A DNA stretch of 39,081 nt. It comes from Cyanobacteria bacterium UBA1221 (GTDB taxonomy: Bacteria > Cyanobacteriota > Vampirovibrionia > Gastranaerophilales > Gastranaerophilaceae). The translations under genes and the position numbers were made by a program. Shown here piece after piece: positions 25,397 through 33,877 of the stretch (positions within the stretch are counted from its first letter, which is position 1; each line of letters starts with the position of its first letter). Where the stretch lies: the NCBI GenBank assembly GCA_002309425.1, contig DBXD01000017.1:1-39081 (forward strand), given 5' to 3'. Under the pieces are notes generated by a model. It was given only the letters and a program-made list of their open reading frames with translations, did no database searches and was not told the DNA's origin.

Positions 25397-25509
25397 TATC
25401 GTGAAAACATTAGCGGCAGCCGCCATATTATGCAAACATGCATTCCTTTTTTCTATTATCAATACGTCAGATACGGACATGTCATGCTTACCAATTAGTA
25501 AAAAATAAT

Positions 25510-26343
25510 TTATTCACTCATTACATCTTTAACTGCTTTTAGTGCAGCAAAGGAATTTGGAAAACCTACGTATGGCATGACCTGAATAATTGCAGCAGTA
25601 ATTGTTTCAATGGAATTACCCGCTTTAAGATTTCCTTTAATGTGGCTTTTTAAAACTCCTGTATTTCCTGTTGTTGTAAGTATTGCGATTGTCATAAGTT
25701 CTCTTGTTTTAAGGTCTAAACCCTCTCTTGTATAAAAATCACCAAAACAAACTTCTGTTAAAAATCTTGCGACATCAGCCCCCATATCATCAGGCAAGCC
25801 CTTCATATTTTGTACGATTTCATCACCATACATCGGGCTTTGTATTTCGAGGCCTTTTTTGTATCTGTTGCTTTCGTCAGTTGTTTTTGTGCTTTTTAAT
25901 TCTTTTTCCAACCCTCTTTCTTTTATGACCTCGTTAAATACAGAGAGAGCATTTAAAGTTTTTGGAAAACCTATGAACGGTGCGCATTGGTAGATTGTTT
26001 CTCTTATTTCAATCGGAGTATTGCCGGCATTCAAGGCACCGTTTATATGAGCTTTTAACTGCGGCAGAGTTTGCATAACGGTTAAACTTGTAACCGTCAA
26101 TAATTCTCTTGTTTTTATATTCAAATTCCCGATTGTAAAAACTTCACCAAAAATATATTTTTGTAAAATGTCCATAAAATCTTTGTCGGGGCCGTTATTA
26201 TTTTTTGTACTGATATTAAACAATATTTCTAAATTTTTATTAGCAATCTCTTGTCGTTTCATCTTCTCATTCTCCTTTGCAAATGCACTCAAATTAAGCA
26301 TTATAGCAGATATTAAAACCGTAATACATAATTTTTTAATCAT
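25510..26343 (-). CDS. exported protein with two carboxymuconolactone-decarboxylase-like domains
   Basis: A 277-residue protein with an N-terminal signal peptide (MIKKLCITVLISAIMLNLSA) and two copies of the CMD/AhpD helical fold. Each copy has the block KTRELLTVTSL or KTRELMTIAIL, then H(I/N)xGAL/N..AGN, then a PxxGFP(K/N) turn. The CxxC thiol pair of AhpD peroxidases is absent at the usual position, so it resembles gamma-carboxymuconolactone decarboxylase rather than a thiol peroxidase. Such two-domain proteins are often found near flavodoxins and aldo/keto reductases; here it lies alone between the two autotransporter genes and opposite to them. Its substrate is unknown, and a periplasmic location is inferred from the signal peptide. 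The ATG at 26343 has a GAGGGAAG site ahead. Confidence 0.92.
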   Translation of the reverse strand: MIKKLCITVLISAIMLNLSAFAKENEKMKRQEIANKNLEILFNISTKNNNGPDKDFMDILQKYIFGEVFTIGNLNIKTRELLTVTSLTVMQTLPQLKAHINGALNAGNTPIEIRETIYQCAPFIGFPKTLNALSVFNEVIKERGLEKELKSTKTTDESNRYKKGLEIQSPMYGDEIVQNMKGLPDDMGADVARFLTEVCFGDFYTREGLDLKTRELMTIAILTTTGNTGVLKSHIKGNLKAGNSIETITAAIIQVMPYVGFPNSFAALKAVKDVMSE

Positions 26344-26603
26344 TAGACTTCCCTCTTTTACACACTAATATAATATATAAAAAATGGCAGAAATAACAGA
26401 ATACTCTTTAGTAAAAATTCTATAACCTGATGCGCACTACCTAAATTGTGGTCGGCAGACGAATTTATGCAATTCTTATCTCTTATGGTAAAGTGTAAAA
26501 ATATTCATAATTAATATTAATTAACAAACATGTGATTTTTGGGATTATATTGTAAAATATAGTATAATTTACCGAAAATATGTAACGTGGAGCTATGGTT
26601 GTT
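26344..26603. promoter_or_regulatory. divergent intergenic region upstream of the second autotransporter
   Basis: AT-rich spacer between the CMD gene (-) and the second autotransporter (+). A perfect TATAAT stands at 26563-26568 on the plus strand, about 35 bases ahead of the start, with only a poor -35 (TGGGAT near 26540). GGAG at 26589-26592 decides the start: it is too close to the ATG at 26595 but suits the one at 26604. Confidence 0.5.
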
Positions 26604-29600
26604 ATGAAAAATAAGATTATGTTATTTGCCGTCCTGGCGGCTCTCAATATCGTAAATATTGGTCAGGCTAATGCTGTTGATATTTCAAGCTGGAGTGATT
26701 TGAAAGCTAATAGTAATGCAGGAAGCATAATTTTCCAAAGTGATATTAATGCAACAGGTGAACAATACCCGATGCCTATTAATTTTTCATCGGCAGAAGA
26801 GCAAACAATTGACGGCAATTATCACTCTTTTTCTTCGGACCCTTATACCGGCTCCGGGTATTATTCGTTGTCAATTAATAATACTGCCACCCTTAATCTG
26901 AAGAATTTTGGGAAATATGCAGAAGGTTCGGCAGACAGCAGCACTTTTTCATATACAGATTTAAATAATGAAACAAAATACGTTGACATTCAAAAATCAG
27001 TAAATTCCTTCTCGGGGTACTTTTTGACGCTTAATAAGCCAATAACAGTAAATATTACAAATAGTGTTTTTGCCGATAACGGGAAAGATACGGATGCAAG
27101 ATTGATATATGGAAGTTTTTCCGTACCTGTTGGAGGTACTATAAATGTTGCAGATAGTATTTTTTACAACAATACCATGGCTAATGCGGGGCCTGTGGTC
27201 AATGGATATAATTTTAAAGTTAATATTGACAACTCAATCTTTTATGGCAATAAAAACGTGAAAAGTTCAGATGGAGGTGCCGTAAAAAGTGATGAAACAA
27301 TTACAATAAAAGATTCATATTTTATTAATAACACGGCTGCTACCGCGACCGGTACGTCAGGCAGAGGCGGCGCTGTCTATTTTAACAAGGGAAACGGACA
27401 TACTATTGAGAATACAAAATTTGAAGGAAATACGGCAGGCTCACAAGGCGGAGCTATATACTTGTATTATACTGCGGCGGCTGATTATATCAAAAACTCG
27501 GAATTTATCGGAAACACCGCAACAAGCAGTAATGGCGGCGGGGTAGCATTAGGGGGCGGCTATTTAAGAACGATAGATAATGTTCTGTTTGATGGTAATA
27601 CTTCCGGTAATAAAGGCGGAGGCTTGTATGTAGAAGAATTATGGCCTATACCTGCTGTTACAGAGGCTATATTGGTTAAGGACACAACCTTTAGTAACAA
27701 TACGGCAAAACTCGGCGGTGGCATGTATTTTTCAGCCGATTATGATAATGATGATAAATTTACCGCACGAATTGTGGATTCGGATTTTACCTCAAACACG
27801 GCAACGCAGGGCGGCGGACTTTATATTATAAATGGGGATGCTGCAATTATTTCAGCGGCTAAGGATGTCATTTTCAGCGGAAACACCGCAACCGATACTT
27901 CTGTCAGCAATGCCGGTGATGATATATACTTTAAAACAAAAGCTTATGCTGCGAGTTTGTTTTTTAATGCCGCTGCTGATAAAAAGATTGTATTTGATGG
28001 TACCATTGCAACCGCACAAACTAAACCCGCAAATGTTCCGGTCATAAATATTAACAAGGAAGGAATTACTTACAGCACGTATGAAGGTGAAACAGAAACC
28101 GTTCATGATGCGGGGACAACCGGGGAAATACAATTTAACAACCTGGTTGGAGATGCAAACGGCAACATTGCTGACATAAACCTCTACGGCGGTACTTTAT
28201 CAATAGGTCAAAATGAGACAAATAATGCCTCAACAGATAATCCTGACGGATATATAAATAATAACAATTTTTATGTCAAAGGTAACAGTACACTAAACAC
28301 AGTTAACAATGTAATAGGACAGTTTGCACCAAATGTCTTTGAGATAGAAGATGGTGTAACTATGGACTATATGTTTGATGTTGATTTGGCAAATACCCAA
28401 TCAGATACAATTACAGTATCCGATAATAACGGAACTTTGCAGCTGTCAAGTTTTAACGTAATATCGGATTCTGATGCTGAGGAATTAAAGATTAAATATT
28501 CAGATACTAACGTAAATGGTATAGTAAAAGATGGTTATACTATTACAACAAGTACAGAAACATATAATGTTACTGCAGAAAATGACGACAGCGGTTCTTA
28601 TGTTGTTTTTGCGGCGTCAGGAGCTGGCAGCGGATTACCGGCAGCAATTAAAAATGAATCTGATCAGTACATTATTACTGCCGGTGAAGACGAAAATGTT
28701 GCGGCCTGGCTGGGCTCGGGCGGTAATGTAATTAAAAGTGATATTGATATCAATGGTAACGGATATTCAATTTATACCGAAAGCGGTATAGATGGCATAA
28801 TCGTTTCATCAGGAACAAATGTTATTGTAAGAAACGTTAATGAGCTTACGGGGTTTGATGATGCCTTGACAAATAATGGCGGAACGCTTACAATCATTGA
28901 TTCAAATGTTGTTGGTAATACAGGAACGGCTGATGTGACAAATAATGGCGGAACCGTTAACATAACCGCAGAAAACAAAGATATAAACATCGGCAGCAAT
29001 GGTAATACAACTAATGCCTTAGCCTCCAACGGCGGAACAATTAATGTAAACGGCTCAAATAGTATTACTTTTAATGGTGATGTAACAGGTACTTCCGATG
29101 CTCAGATGAATGTCTCAACGGATGTAACATTCAATGGTAATGTATCAGGTATAGATGTAATTCAATCCGGCGGAGCTGTTGGCATAGCTGATTTCTCAGG
29201 TGCAGATTACACAATGAATAATGGTACATTAAATCTTGATCAGGAAGGAAACTTTGCTCCTGATACTTTTAACTTAAATGATGGTATAGTTAACTTGCCG
29301 AGTGAAACAGCATTTTCTCCAATCGCAAGTGTTATAAATGGCGGTATTATTAACGCTGCAAACGGGGAAGTCGGCAGCCTTAATTTTAATTCTCTTACCC
29401 TTAACGATGTTTTGCAGCTTGCGGTAGATGTTGATGCGAATAACGGCGTAATGGATACGATTTCCGCATCGTCAATCTCCGGTGACGGGCAGATTAATGT
29501 AAATAGTTTCAACCTTATTTCCGGATTAAACAAGCCAAGTATAGACATCTATTTTGCAGATGACAACCTGAGAAATCAAGTATCAACAGATGTAAGCAGA

Positions 29601-30770
29601 TTGAGCGGCAAAATATACAGATATGACGTCAATTATGACAGCAATACAGGTATGTTTACTTTTAGAGGCGGCGGTAGCAGTGCCGGCGGGTATTCCCCTT
29701 CTGTATTAGCCTCACCTGTTGCAACGCAGGTCGGTGGATATTTAACGCAAATTGAAACCTTGCATGAGGGTTTCTTCCATATGGAAAGATATACAAAATA
29801 TACCCTAAATGAAAGAAAAATTGCTGAAAACATTAATAAATATGCGTTGGCAGATGATGATTTTGCCTATCAATATTCGGATGTGCCGGAAACTTCTCAG
29901 GCATTTTGGGTAAAACCGTATACAACATTTGAAAAAGTCTCCTTAAAGGGTGGCGTAGGTGTTTCTAATATTGCATACGGTTCATTATTTGGCGGTGATA
30001 GTGAATTATACGATTTAAGCCATGATTGGAAAGGTGTTGTATCTGCGTTTGTTGGATATAACGGTTCTCATCAGTCTTATAGCGGAATCAGTATGAATCA
30101 GCAGGGCGGTGTGCTGGGTATGACCGCCACTGCGTACAAAGGCGGTTTGTTTACCGGATTAACGGTGTCTGCAGGCGCAAGTGCCGGTGAAGCTTATACC
30201 CCATACGGAACAGATAATTTCTCTATGCTTACGGCAGGTATTGCAAACAAAACAGGATATAATTTTGAATTTAAAGACGGAAAATTAATTTTACAGCCTT
30301 CGTTATTCTTAGGTTATACATTTGTAAATACTTTTGATTACACAAACTCTGCAGGAGTAAGTATAAATAATGATCCGCTGAATTCTATACAAATTGTTCC
30401 CGGATTAAAAGTGATAGGCAATCTTAGAAATGGTTGGAAACCGTACGCAAGTGTGAATATGGTTTGGAACGTTATGGATAAAACTCACGTTATGGCGAAT
30501 GATGTAAGATTGCCGCAGTTGTCTGTTAAACCATATGTTGAATATGGTGTTGGTGTTCAAAAATCTTGGGGAGAGAGGTTTACAGCATACGGTCAGACAA
30601 TGATAAGAAACGGCGGGAGAAACGGTGTTGCACTTACTGCAGGATTCAGGTGGCTGCTTGGTCGTAGCGACAAGGCTCCAAAAAAGAAAGAAGATTTGGT
30701 ATTAAAACATACTGATAAAATTACCCCGCTACCTCAAAAAACTGTAATCAAGACATCAAAAAAATCATAG
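26604..30770 (+). CDS. autotransporter with Pmp-like beta-helix passenger (1,388 residues)
   Basis: Paralogue of the protein at 19985. A signal peptide (MKNKIMLFAVLAALNIVNIG, cleavage near ANA-VD) leads into a passenger with many clear Pmp-type repeats between residues ~210 and 440 (GGAVYFN, FEGNTAGSQGGAIYL, FDGNTSGNKGGGLYV, FSNNTAKLGGGMYF). A second half built of NNGGT-type rungs follows, and then the same helix (FFHMERYTKY) and beta-barrel as its neighbour, with stretches that are identical except for single changes (GEAYTPYGTDNFSMLTAG). A basic tail of about 35 residues extends beyond the last barrel strand (GFRWLLG), rich in Lys and unusual for the class. Likely role: surface adhesin or other surface-displayed fibre. 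The barrels are much more alike than the passengers. Confidence 0.93.
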   Translation: MKNKIMLFAVLAALNIVNIGQANAVDISSWSDLKANSNAGSIIFQSDINATGEQYPMPINFSSAEEQTIDGNYHSFSSDPYTGSGYYSLSINNTATLNLKNFGKYAEGSADSSTFSYTDLNNETKYVDIQKSVNSFSGYFLTLNKPITVNITNSVFADNGKDTDARLIYGSFSVPVGGTINVADSIFYNNTMANAGPVVNGYNFKVNIDNSIFYGNKNVKSSDGGAVKSDETITIKDSYFINNTAATATGTSGRGGAVYFNKGNGHTIENTKFEGNTAGSQGGAIYLYYTAAADYIKNSEFIGNTATSSNGGGVALGGGYLRTIDNVLFDGNTSGNKGGGLYVEELWPIPAVTEAILVKDTTFSNNTAKLGGGMYFSADYDNDDKFTARIVDSDFTSNTATQGGGLYIINGDAAIISAAKDVIFSGNTATDTSVSNAGDDIYFKTKAYAASLFFNAAADKKIVFDGTIATAQTKPANVPVININKEGITYSTYEGETETVHDAGTTGEIQFNNLVGDANGNIADINLYGGTLSIGQNETNNASTDNPDGYINNNNFYVKGNSTLNTVNNVIGQFAPNVFEIEDGVTMDYMFDVDLANTQSDTITVSDNNGTLQLSSFNVISDSDAEELKIKYSDTNVNGIVKDGYTITTSTETYNVTAENDDSGSYVVFAASGAGSGLPAAIKNESDQYIITAGEDENVAAWLGSGGNVIKSDIDINGNGYSIYTESGIDGIIVSSGTNVIVRNVNELTGFDDALTNNGGTLTIIDSNVVGNTGTADVTNNGGTVNITAENKDINIGSNGNTTNALASNGGTINVNGSNSITFNGDVTGTSDAQMNVSTDVTFNGNVSGIDVIQSGGAVGIADFSGADYTMNNGTLNLDQEGNFAPDTFNLNDGIVNLPSETAFSPIASVINGGIINAANGEVGSLNFNSLTLNDVLQLAVDVDANNGVMDTISASSISGDGQINVNSFNLISGLNKPSIDIYFADDNLRNQVSTDVSRLSGKIYRYDVNYDSNTGMFTFRGGGSSAGGYSPSVLASPVATQVGGYLTQIETLHEGFFHMERYTKYTLNERKIAENINKYALADDDFAYQYSDVPETSQAFWVKPYTTFEKVSLKGGVGVSNIAYGSLFGGDSELYDLSHDWKGVVSAFVGYNGSHQSYSGISMNQQGGVLGMTATAYKGGLFTGLTVSAGASAGEAYTPYGTDNFSMLTAGIANKTGYNFEFKDGKLILQPSLFLGYTFVNTFDYTNSAGVSINNDPLNSIQIVPGLKVIGNLRNGWKPYASVNMVWNVMDKTHVMANDVRLPQLSVKPYVEYGVGVQKSWGERFTAYGQTMIRNGGRNGVALTAGFRWLLGRSDKAPKKKEDLVLKHTDKITPLPQKTVIKTSKKS

Positions 30771-30890
30771 TTTTTTACTCAACTCTTGATAATTCTTTGA
30801 AAGATTTTGCAGGTGTTTTACTATGTCCGTTTCTGACGTAGCCACATGCTAATATCATAATATAATGATTTACAGTAAAGGAGTTACCGG

Positions 30891-32939
30891 ATGTTAGATA
30901 TGTATGAACAAAAAGTATTAATTGAGTATTTAATTAATGCTGTTGAATTTATGAAAAAAGACGCTGACTGTACTTTTTGCACAAAAAAAGTACTGGATTT
31001 AATTGAAGCCGTAAATGAAAGTTATAAAACAAAAGAGATTAGTTTTGATTTAAAGGAAAATATTGATTACGAATCAATAAAACACCCGAAAAAACTATAC
31101 TATGCCGTTGCCGATGACGTAATATCACAATTAAAAAAGCAATTAGGCAAACTTAATGTTAAAAAAATCTCATCATGGGAAAAAATTTTCAGACATCTCC
31201 AAAATATATTCGTACTGACTGATGACGAAATGGCTGTATTTAAAATGTTTTGCAGAAATGAGCTTGATCAGGTTATCTGTGATATACTTTGTCTTGCCCA
31301 GCGCCGTAACGGCCATTGTAGTGTCCAAAGCATGTGTTATCACTACTTAAACTCAAAAAGACCTTTGAAAATTCTTTTAAAACTGGTTGATGTCGGTTTG
31401 TTAAATGAACACCGCGGACGCAGAGGCTTTCGCTATAGTATACCAAGTTCGATAGAAATTGTTTTTGAATCTAATTATTCCACAATGAGGCAGATATACA
31501 ACCATCTTGTCGGCAATGTGTTAAAAGCTAATCTTAAAAAAGATGATTTTAAACATCTTTCTGATGAATTTGAAACCGTTGAACGTATTTTGAAAAATGC
31601 TATTGAACGAAAAACAAAAGGCATCAATATTCTATTTTACGGCGAAGTCGGTGCCGGTAAAACCGAAATGGCAAAGACCATTGCAAACTGTTTGAAAATT
31701 CCGATGTTTGAAGTTATTAGTGAAGACGAAAGTGAGGAAGAAGTTGACAGAGATGTCAGGATAGGTGATTTAAAAAGCAAACAAAGAATTCTTTCGCCTA
31801 TGAACGGTAAACAAATTATTCTTTTTGATGAAGCTGAAGATATTTTTAAAGATACATTGTTCAACAGTAAAACTCAGTCAAAAGCTTTCGTTAACAAAAT
31901 TCTTGAAAATAACGAAATTCCGGTTATATGGACAACAAATGATGTGGAAAATATGGACAAAGCATATTTAAGACGTTTTATTTATTCGGTTAAGTTTGAT
32001 AAACTAAACGAAGATATTCAGTTAAAATTCATGAAAAAAGAATTTAAAAAACACAATTTTAAAATCTCTGATGAGGAAATAGCTGTGTTAAGTAAAAAAT
32101 ATGATTTGACCTCTGCAACAATCACAAATGCTATCAATGTTTTGAAATTAACAGATTCCCCCAATGAGGATTTTGAAAAATATGTTATAAATCAGATGAC
32201 GCTGCTAAACAGAGGAACCGAAGCCGGCGAAAACTTTAAAGCAAACAAAAAATCTGACAATTACAACTTTGATTTAATAAATACTGACAGCAATATTGAA
32301 GATTTGGCGAAAAGAATTAAAGCAACCGGAAAATTTAATTTTTCGCTGTGCCTTTATGGTGAAGCGGGAACGGGGAAAAGCGAATATGCAAAACAGCTTG
32401 CCGGTATATTAGGGCTTGATGTGGTATTTAAAAGAGCTTCAGATTTAATGTCAAAATGGGTTGGAGAAACCGAAAAAAACATAGCACAAGCTTTTAAAGA
32501 AGCAAGAGATAAAAAAGCGATATTGATTTTTGATGAGGCTGATTCCTTTTTATATTCAAGAGAAAGTTCCTCTAAAAGCTGGGAAATTACTCAGGTAAAC
32601 GAGATGCTTACCTGGATGGAAACTCATCCGTACCCCTTTATCTGCACAACAAACTTTATGGATACGCTTGATGAGGCAAGTTTGAGAAGGTTTACTTTTA
32701 AAATTAAGTTCAAATATATGACGGCTAAGCAGGTGCAGCTTGGTTTTAAGCATTTCTTTAATAAAGAAGTGCCGATAGAGCTTGCAAATATAAAAGGGCT
32801 TACGGCCGGAGATTTTGCGACAGTCAAAAAGAAAATTGTATTCCTGGGGACAGATGATGTATATGAATTAAAACACATGCTAGAGGAAGAAGTAAAAGTA
32901 AAGAAATCCAAAGAATTAAGCTCAACTGTCGGATTTTAG
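30891..32939 (+). CDS. double AAA-domain ATPase
   Basis: A 682-residue cytosolic protein with two AAA modules. The first has Walker A GEVGAGKT (251-258), Walker B ILFDE (Asp313, Glu314), sensor-1 TTND and an RRF arginine-finger-like site. The second has Walker A GEAGTGKS (490-497), the pore-loop-like WVGETEKNI, Walker B LIFDE (Asp548, Glu549), TTNF and a second RRF. The ~240-residue N-terminal region is helical with a winged-helix look near 120-195 (CSVQSMCYHYLNSKRPLKIL). Both ATP sites look intact, so it is probably a Cdc48/SpoVK-like unfoldase or remodelling motor; the client is unknown. ATG at 30891 follows AAAGGAG by seven bases, and a TATAAT lies at 30861-30866. Downstream is a gene remnant and then DUF4186. 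Confidence 0.93.
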   Translation: MLDMYEQKVLIEYLINAVEFMKKDADCTFCTKKVLDLIEAVNESYKTKEISFDLKENIDYESIKHPKKLYYAVADDVISQLKKQLGKLNVKKISSWEKIFRHLQNIFVLTDDEMAVFKMFCRNELDQVICDILCLAQRRNGHCSVQSMCYHYLNSKRPLKILLKLVDVGLLNEHRGRRGFRYSIPSSIEIVFESNYSTMRQIYNHLVGNVLKANLKKDDFKHLSDEFETVERILKNAIERKTKGINILFYGEVGAGKTEMAKTIANCLKIPMFEVISEDESEEEVDRDVRIGDLKSKQRILSPMNGKQIILFDEAEDIFKDTLFNSKTQSKAFVNKILENNEIPVIWTTNDVENMDKAYLRRFIYSVKFDKLNEDIQLKFMKKEFKKHNFKISDEEIAVLSKKYDLTSATITNAINVLKLTDSPNEDFEKYVINQMTLLNRGTEAGENFKANKKSDNYNFDLINTDSNIEDLAKRIKATGKFNFSLCLYGEAGTGKSEYAKQLAGILGLDVVFKRASDLMSKWVGETEKNIAQAFKEARDKKAILIFDEADSFLYSRESSSKSWEITQVNEMLTWMETHPYPFICTTNFMDTLDEASLRRFTFKIKFKYMTAKQVQLGFKHFFNKEVPIELANIKGLTAGDFATVKKKIVFLGTDDVYELKHMLEEEVKVKKSKELSSTVGF

Positions 32940-32943
32940 TTGA

Positions 32944-33099
32944 TTTTGTACTCATCATGGAACTAATGACAATATTCTTTGTATAAAACTTACAAAAAAT
33001 ATTAAAGAGAACAAAAATCTTACTATTTCGGATGTGGTGCATATATTAAAAGACAATATTGATAGTGTTAGTTTTAGAGATGGAGAAATGAAATTATAA
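32944..33099 (+). pseudogene. unidentified gene remnant
   Basis: Between a TGA at 32941 and a TAA at 33097 lies an open stretch of about 51 codons with protein-like content (it ends SDVVHILKDNIDSVSFRDGEMKL in effect, with a helix and a closing strand) but no ATG, GTG or TTG start and no ribosome-binding site. It looks like the last 50 residues of a decayed gene left by a deletion between the AAA gene and the DUF4186 gene. I do not recognise the family. Confidence 0.45.
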
Positions 33100-33115
33100 A
33101 CTTTTGAGAATGACA

Positions 33116-33457
33116 ATGGATATTTTAGATAAATTAGCAAAATCAAAGTTCAGGAGCAGATTCAAGCTTCGGGCAAAAGAACTTGAATATATCAAGGACA
33201 AAGGGCTTGATACAATCCATTCTCATGCCTGTGATTTTATTCGGGATAGAGTATCTCTGGCAGAACCTGCTAATGATGGCAAACAAACTCCAATGCGAGG
33301 TCATCCTGTATTTATAGCTCAACACGCAACTGCTACTTGCTGTCGTGGGTGTATTGAAAAATGGTACAAATTCCCTCAACACAGGGAACTAACCAAATCA
33401 GAACAAGAATATCTTGTTTCAATAATAATGGAATGGATTAAGAGGCAAATTTCATAA
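33116..33457 (+). CDS. DUF4186 family protein
   Basis: A 113-residue protein that matches the DUF4186 pattern throughout: FRSRFKL near the start, then the run PANDGKQTPMRGHPVFIAQH followed by ATATCCRGC and a C-terminal LTxxEQ...IIMEWI helix. The clustered Cys and His residues suggest a metal site or a thiol-based activity, but the family has no assigned function that I know. The frame extends back to a TTG at 33104 and an ATG at 33110. I prefer the ATG at 33116, because GAGA lies six bases ahead and family members start just before the F(R)SRF block. It lies 17 bases after the stop of the gene remnant. Confidence 0.85.
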   Translation: MDILDKLAKSKFRSRFKLRAKELEYIKDKGLDTIHSHACDFIRDRVSLAEPANDGKQTPMRGHPVFIAQHATATCCRGCIEKWYKFPQHRELTKSEQEYLVSIIMEWIKRQIS

Positions 33458-33467
33458 AAATTATCAG

Positions 33468-33598
33468 AGAGAATTGAACAAATTATCTTTTCAATTTGAA
33501 CTGTCTGACAGATAGAATTGAACAATTTCCGACTTAATTAAACGCAAAATTAAACTTTTCAATTTCATTGTCCGACTTGTTCAATTTTAACTGTCTAT
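33468..33598. repeat. cluster of five imperfect ~22-base repeats in both orientations
   Basis: Units share the core TTSTTCAATTTnAACTGTC with variation. Forward-type copies start near 33487 (CTTTTCAATTTGAACTGTC), 33555 (CTTTTCAATTTCATTGTCC) and 33577 (TTGTTCAATTTTAACTGTC); reverse-type copies lie at 33468-33484 and 33511-33533 (GATAGAATTGAACAATTTCC). AATTGAACAA at 33472 and 33516 is exactly inverted as TTGTTCAATT near 33577-33586. The spacing is irregular and no gene lies inside. It resembles a transposon end with several transposase-binding sites, or an operator cluster, about 100 bases from a tRNA gene. Confidence 0.6.
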
Positions 33599-33660
33599 TT
33601 ATAAATTCCTTTATTAGTTAATAAAGTAATATTATTCGAAATCATTTTATTTTAAAACAA

Positions 33661-33690
33661 TAAAAGTTGCAATTATTATTGCAACTTTTA
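33661..33690 (-). terminator. hairpin terminator downstream of tRNA-Asn
   Basis: A perfect 13-base stem (33661-33673 against 33678-33690, core AAAGTTGCAAT) with a four-base loop. On the minus strand it follows the tRNA by eight bases and is followed by a T-rich stretch, so it should end the tRNA transcript. The right flank on the plus strand is A-rich, so leftward termination is the more likely use. Confidence 0.75.
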
Positions 33691-33698
33691 ATAAAAAA

Positions 33699-33770
33699 CT
33701 CCCCAGGTTGGACTCGAACCAACAACCCTTCGATTAACAGTCGAATGCTCCGCCATTGAGCTACTGAGGA
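33699..33770 (-). tRNA. tRNA-Asn (anticodon GTT)
   Basis: Read on the minus strand, the 72-base sequence folds into a full cloverleaf: acceptor TCCTCAG with CTGGGGA (one G-U pair), D-stem GCTC/GAGC, anticodon stem TTCGA/TCGAA around the loop CTGTTAA (anticodon GTT), T-arm GTTGG-TTCGAGT-CCAAC, and discriminator G. CCA is not encoded and must be added. It transfers asparagine for AAC/AAT codons. It stands alone with its own promoter and terminator. Confidence 0.97.
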
Positions 33771-33781
33771 TTATCTTCAAT

Positions 33782-33811
33782 ATTATACGCTCTTTGTATA
33801 ACCACGAACAA
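33782..33811 (-). promoter_or_regulatory. promoter of tRNA-Asn
   Basis: On the minus strand TTGTTC (33806-33811) and a perfect TATAAT (33782-33787) are 18 bases apart, and the predicted start lies only about five bases before the tRNA. A small hairpin (CCACGA at 33802-33807 with TCGTGG at 33814-33819) overlaps the -35 and could be the end of the upstream ABC transcript or incidental. Confidence 0.65.
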
Positions 33812-33841
33812 TCTCGTGGGGTACAATGCAATTATAAAATA

Positions 33842-33868
33842 AAAAACTTTAATTGTAAAGAACTTTTT
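33842..33868 (-). terminator. weak hairpin after the ABC exporter gene
   Basis: An imperfect stem (AAAACTTTA / TAAAG with ACTTTTT) lies ten bases beyond the ABC stop codon, and on the minus strand it is followed by a T-rich run. It may be the operon terminator; the stem is AT-rich and not strong. Confidence 0.4.
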
Positions 33869-33877
33869 AATTTTTCT

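Noticed and set aside
25397..25509. A terminator after the first autotransporter, from the GCGGCAGCCGC palindrome near 25410
   Set aside because: The palindrome leaves a one-base loop and no T-run follows within ten bases; the later T-run near 25445 has no good stem.
33468..33598. A short CRISPR array
   Set aside because: The repeats are imperfect, lie in both orientations and have irregular spacers of a few to about 20 bases; no cas gene is present.
33468..33770. A CRISPR-associated or complete Tn7-like transposon at the tRNA gene
   Set aside because: No transposase, TnsC/TniQ-like or effector gene lies within the window, and the AAA ATPase has two AAA modules unlike TnsC. Only the end-like repeats remain, reported as a finding.
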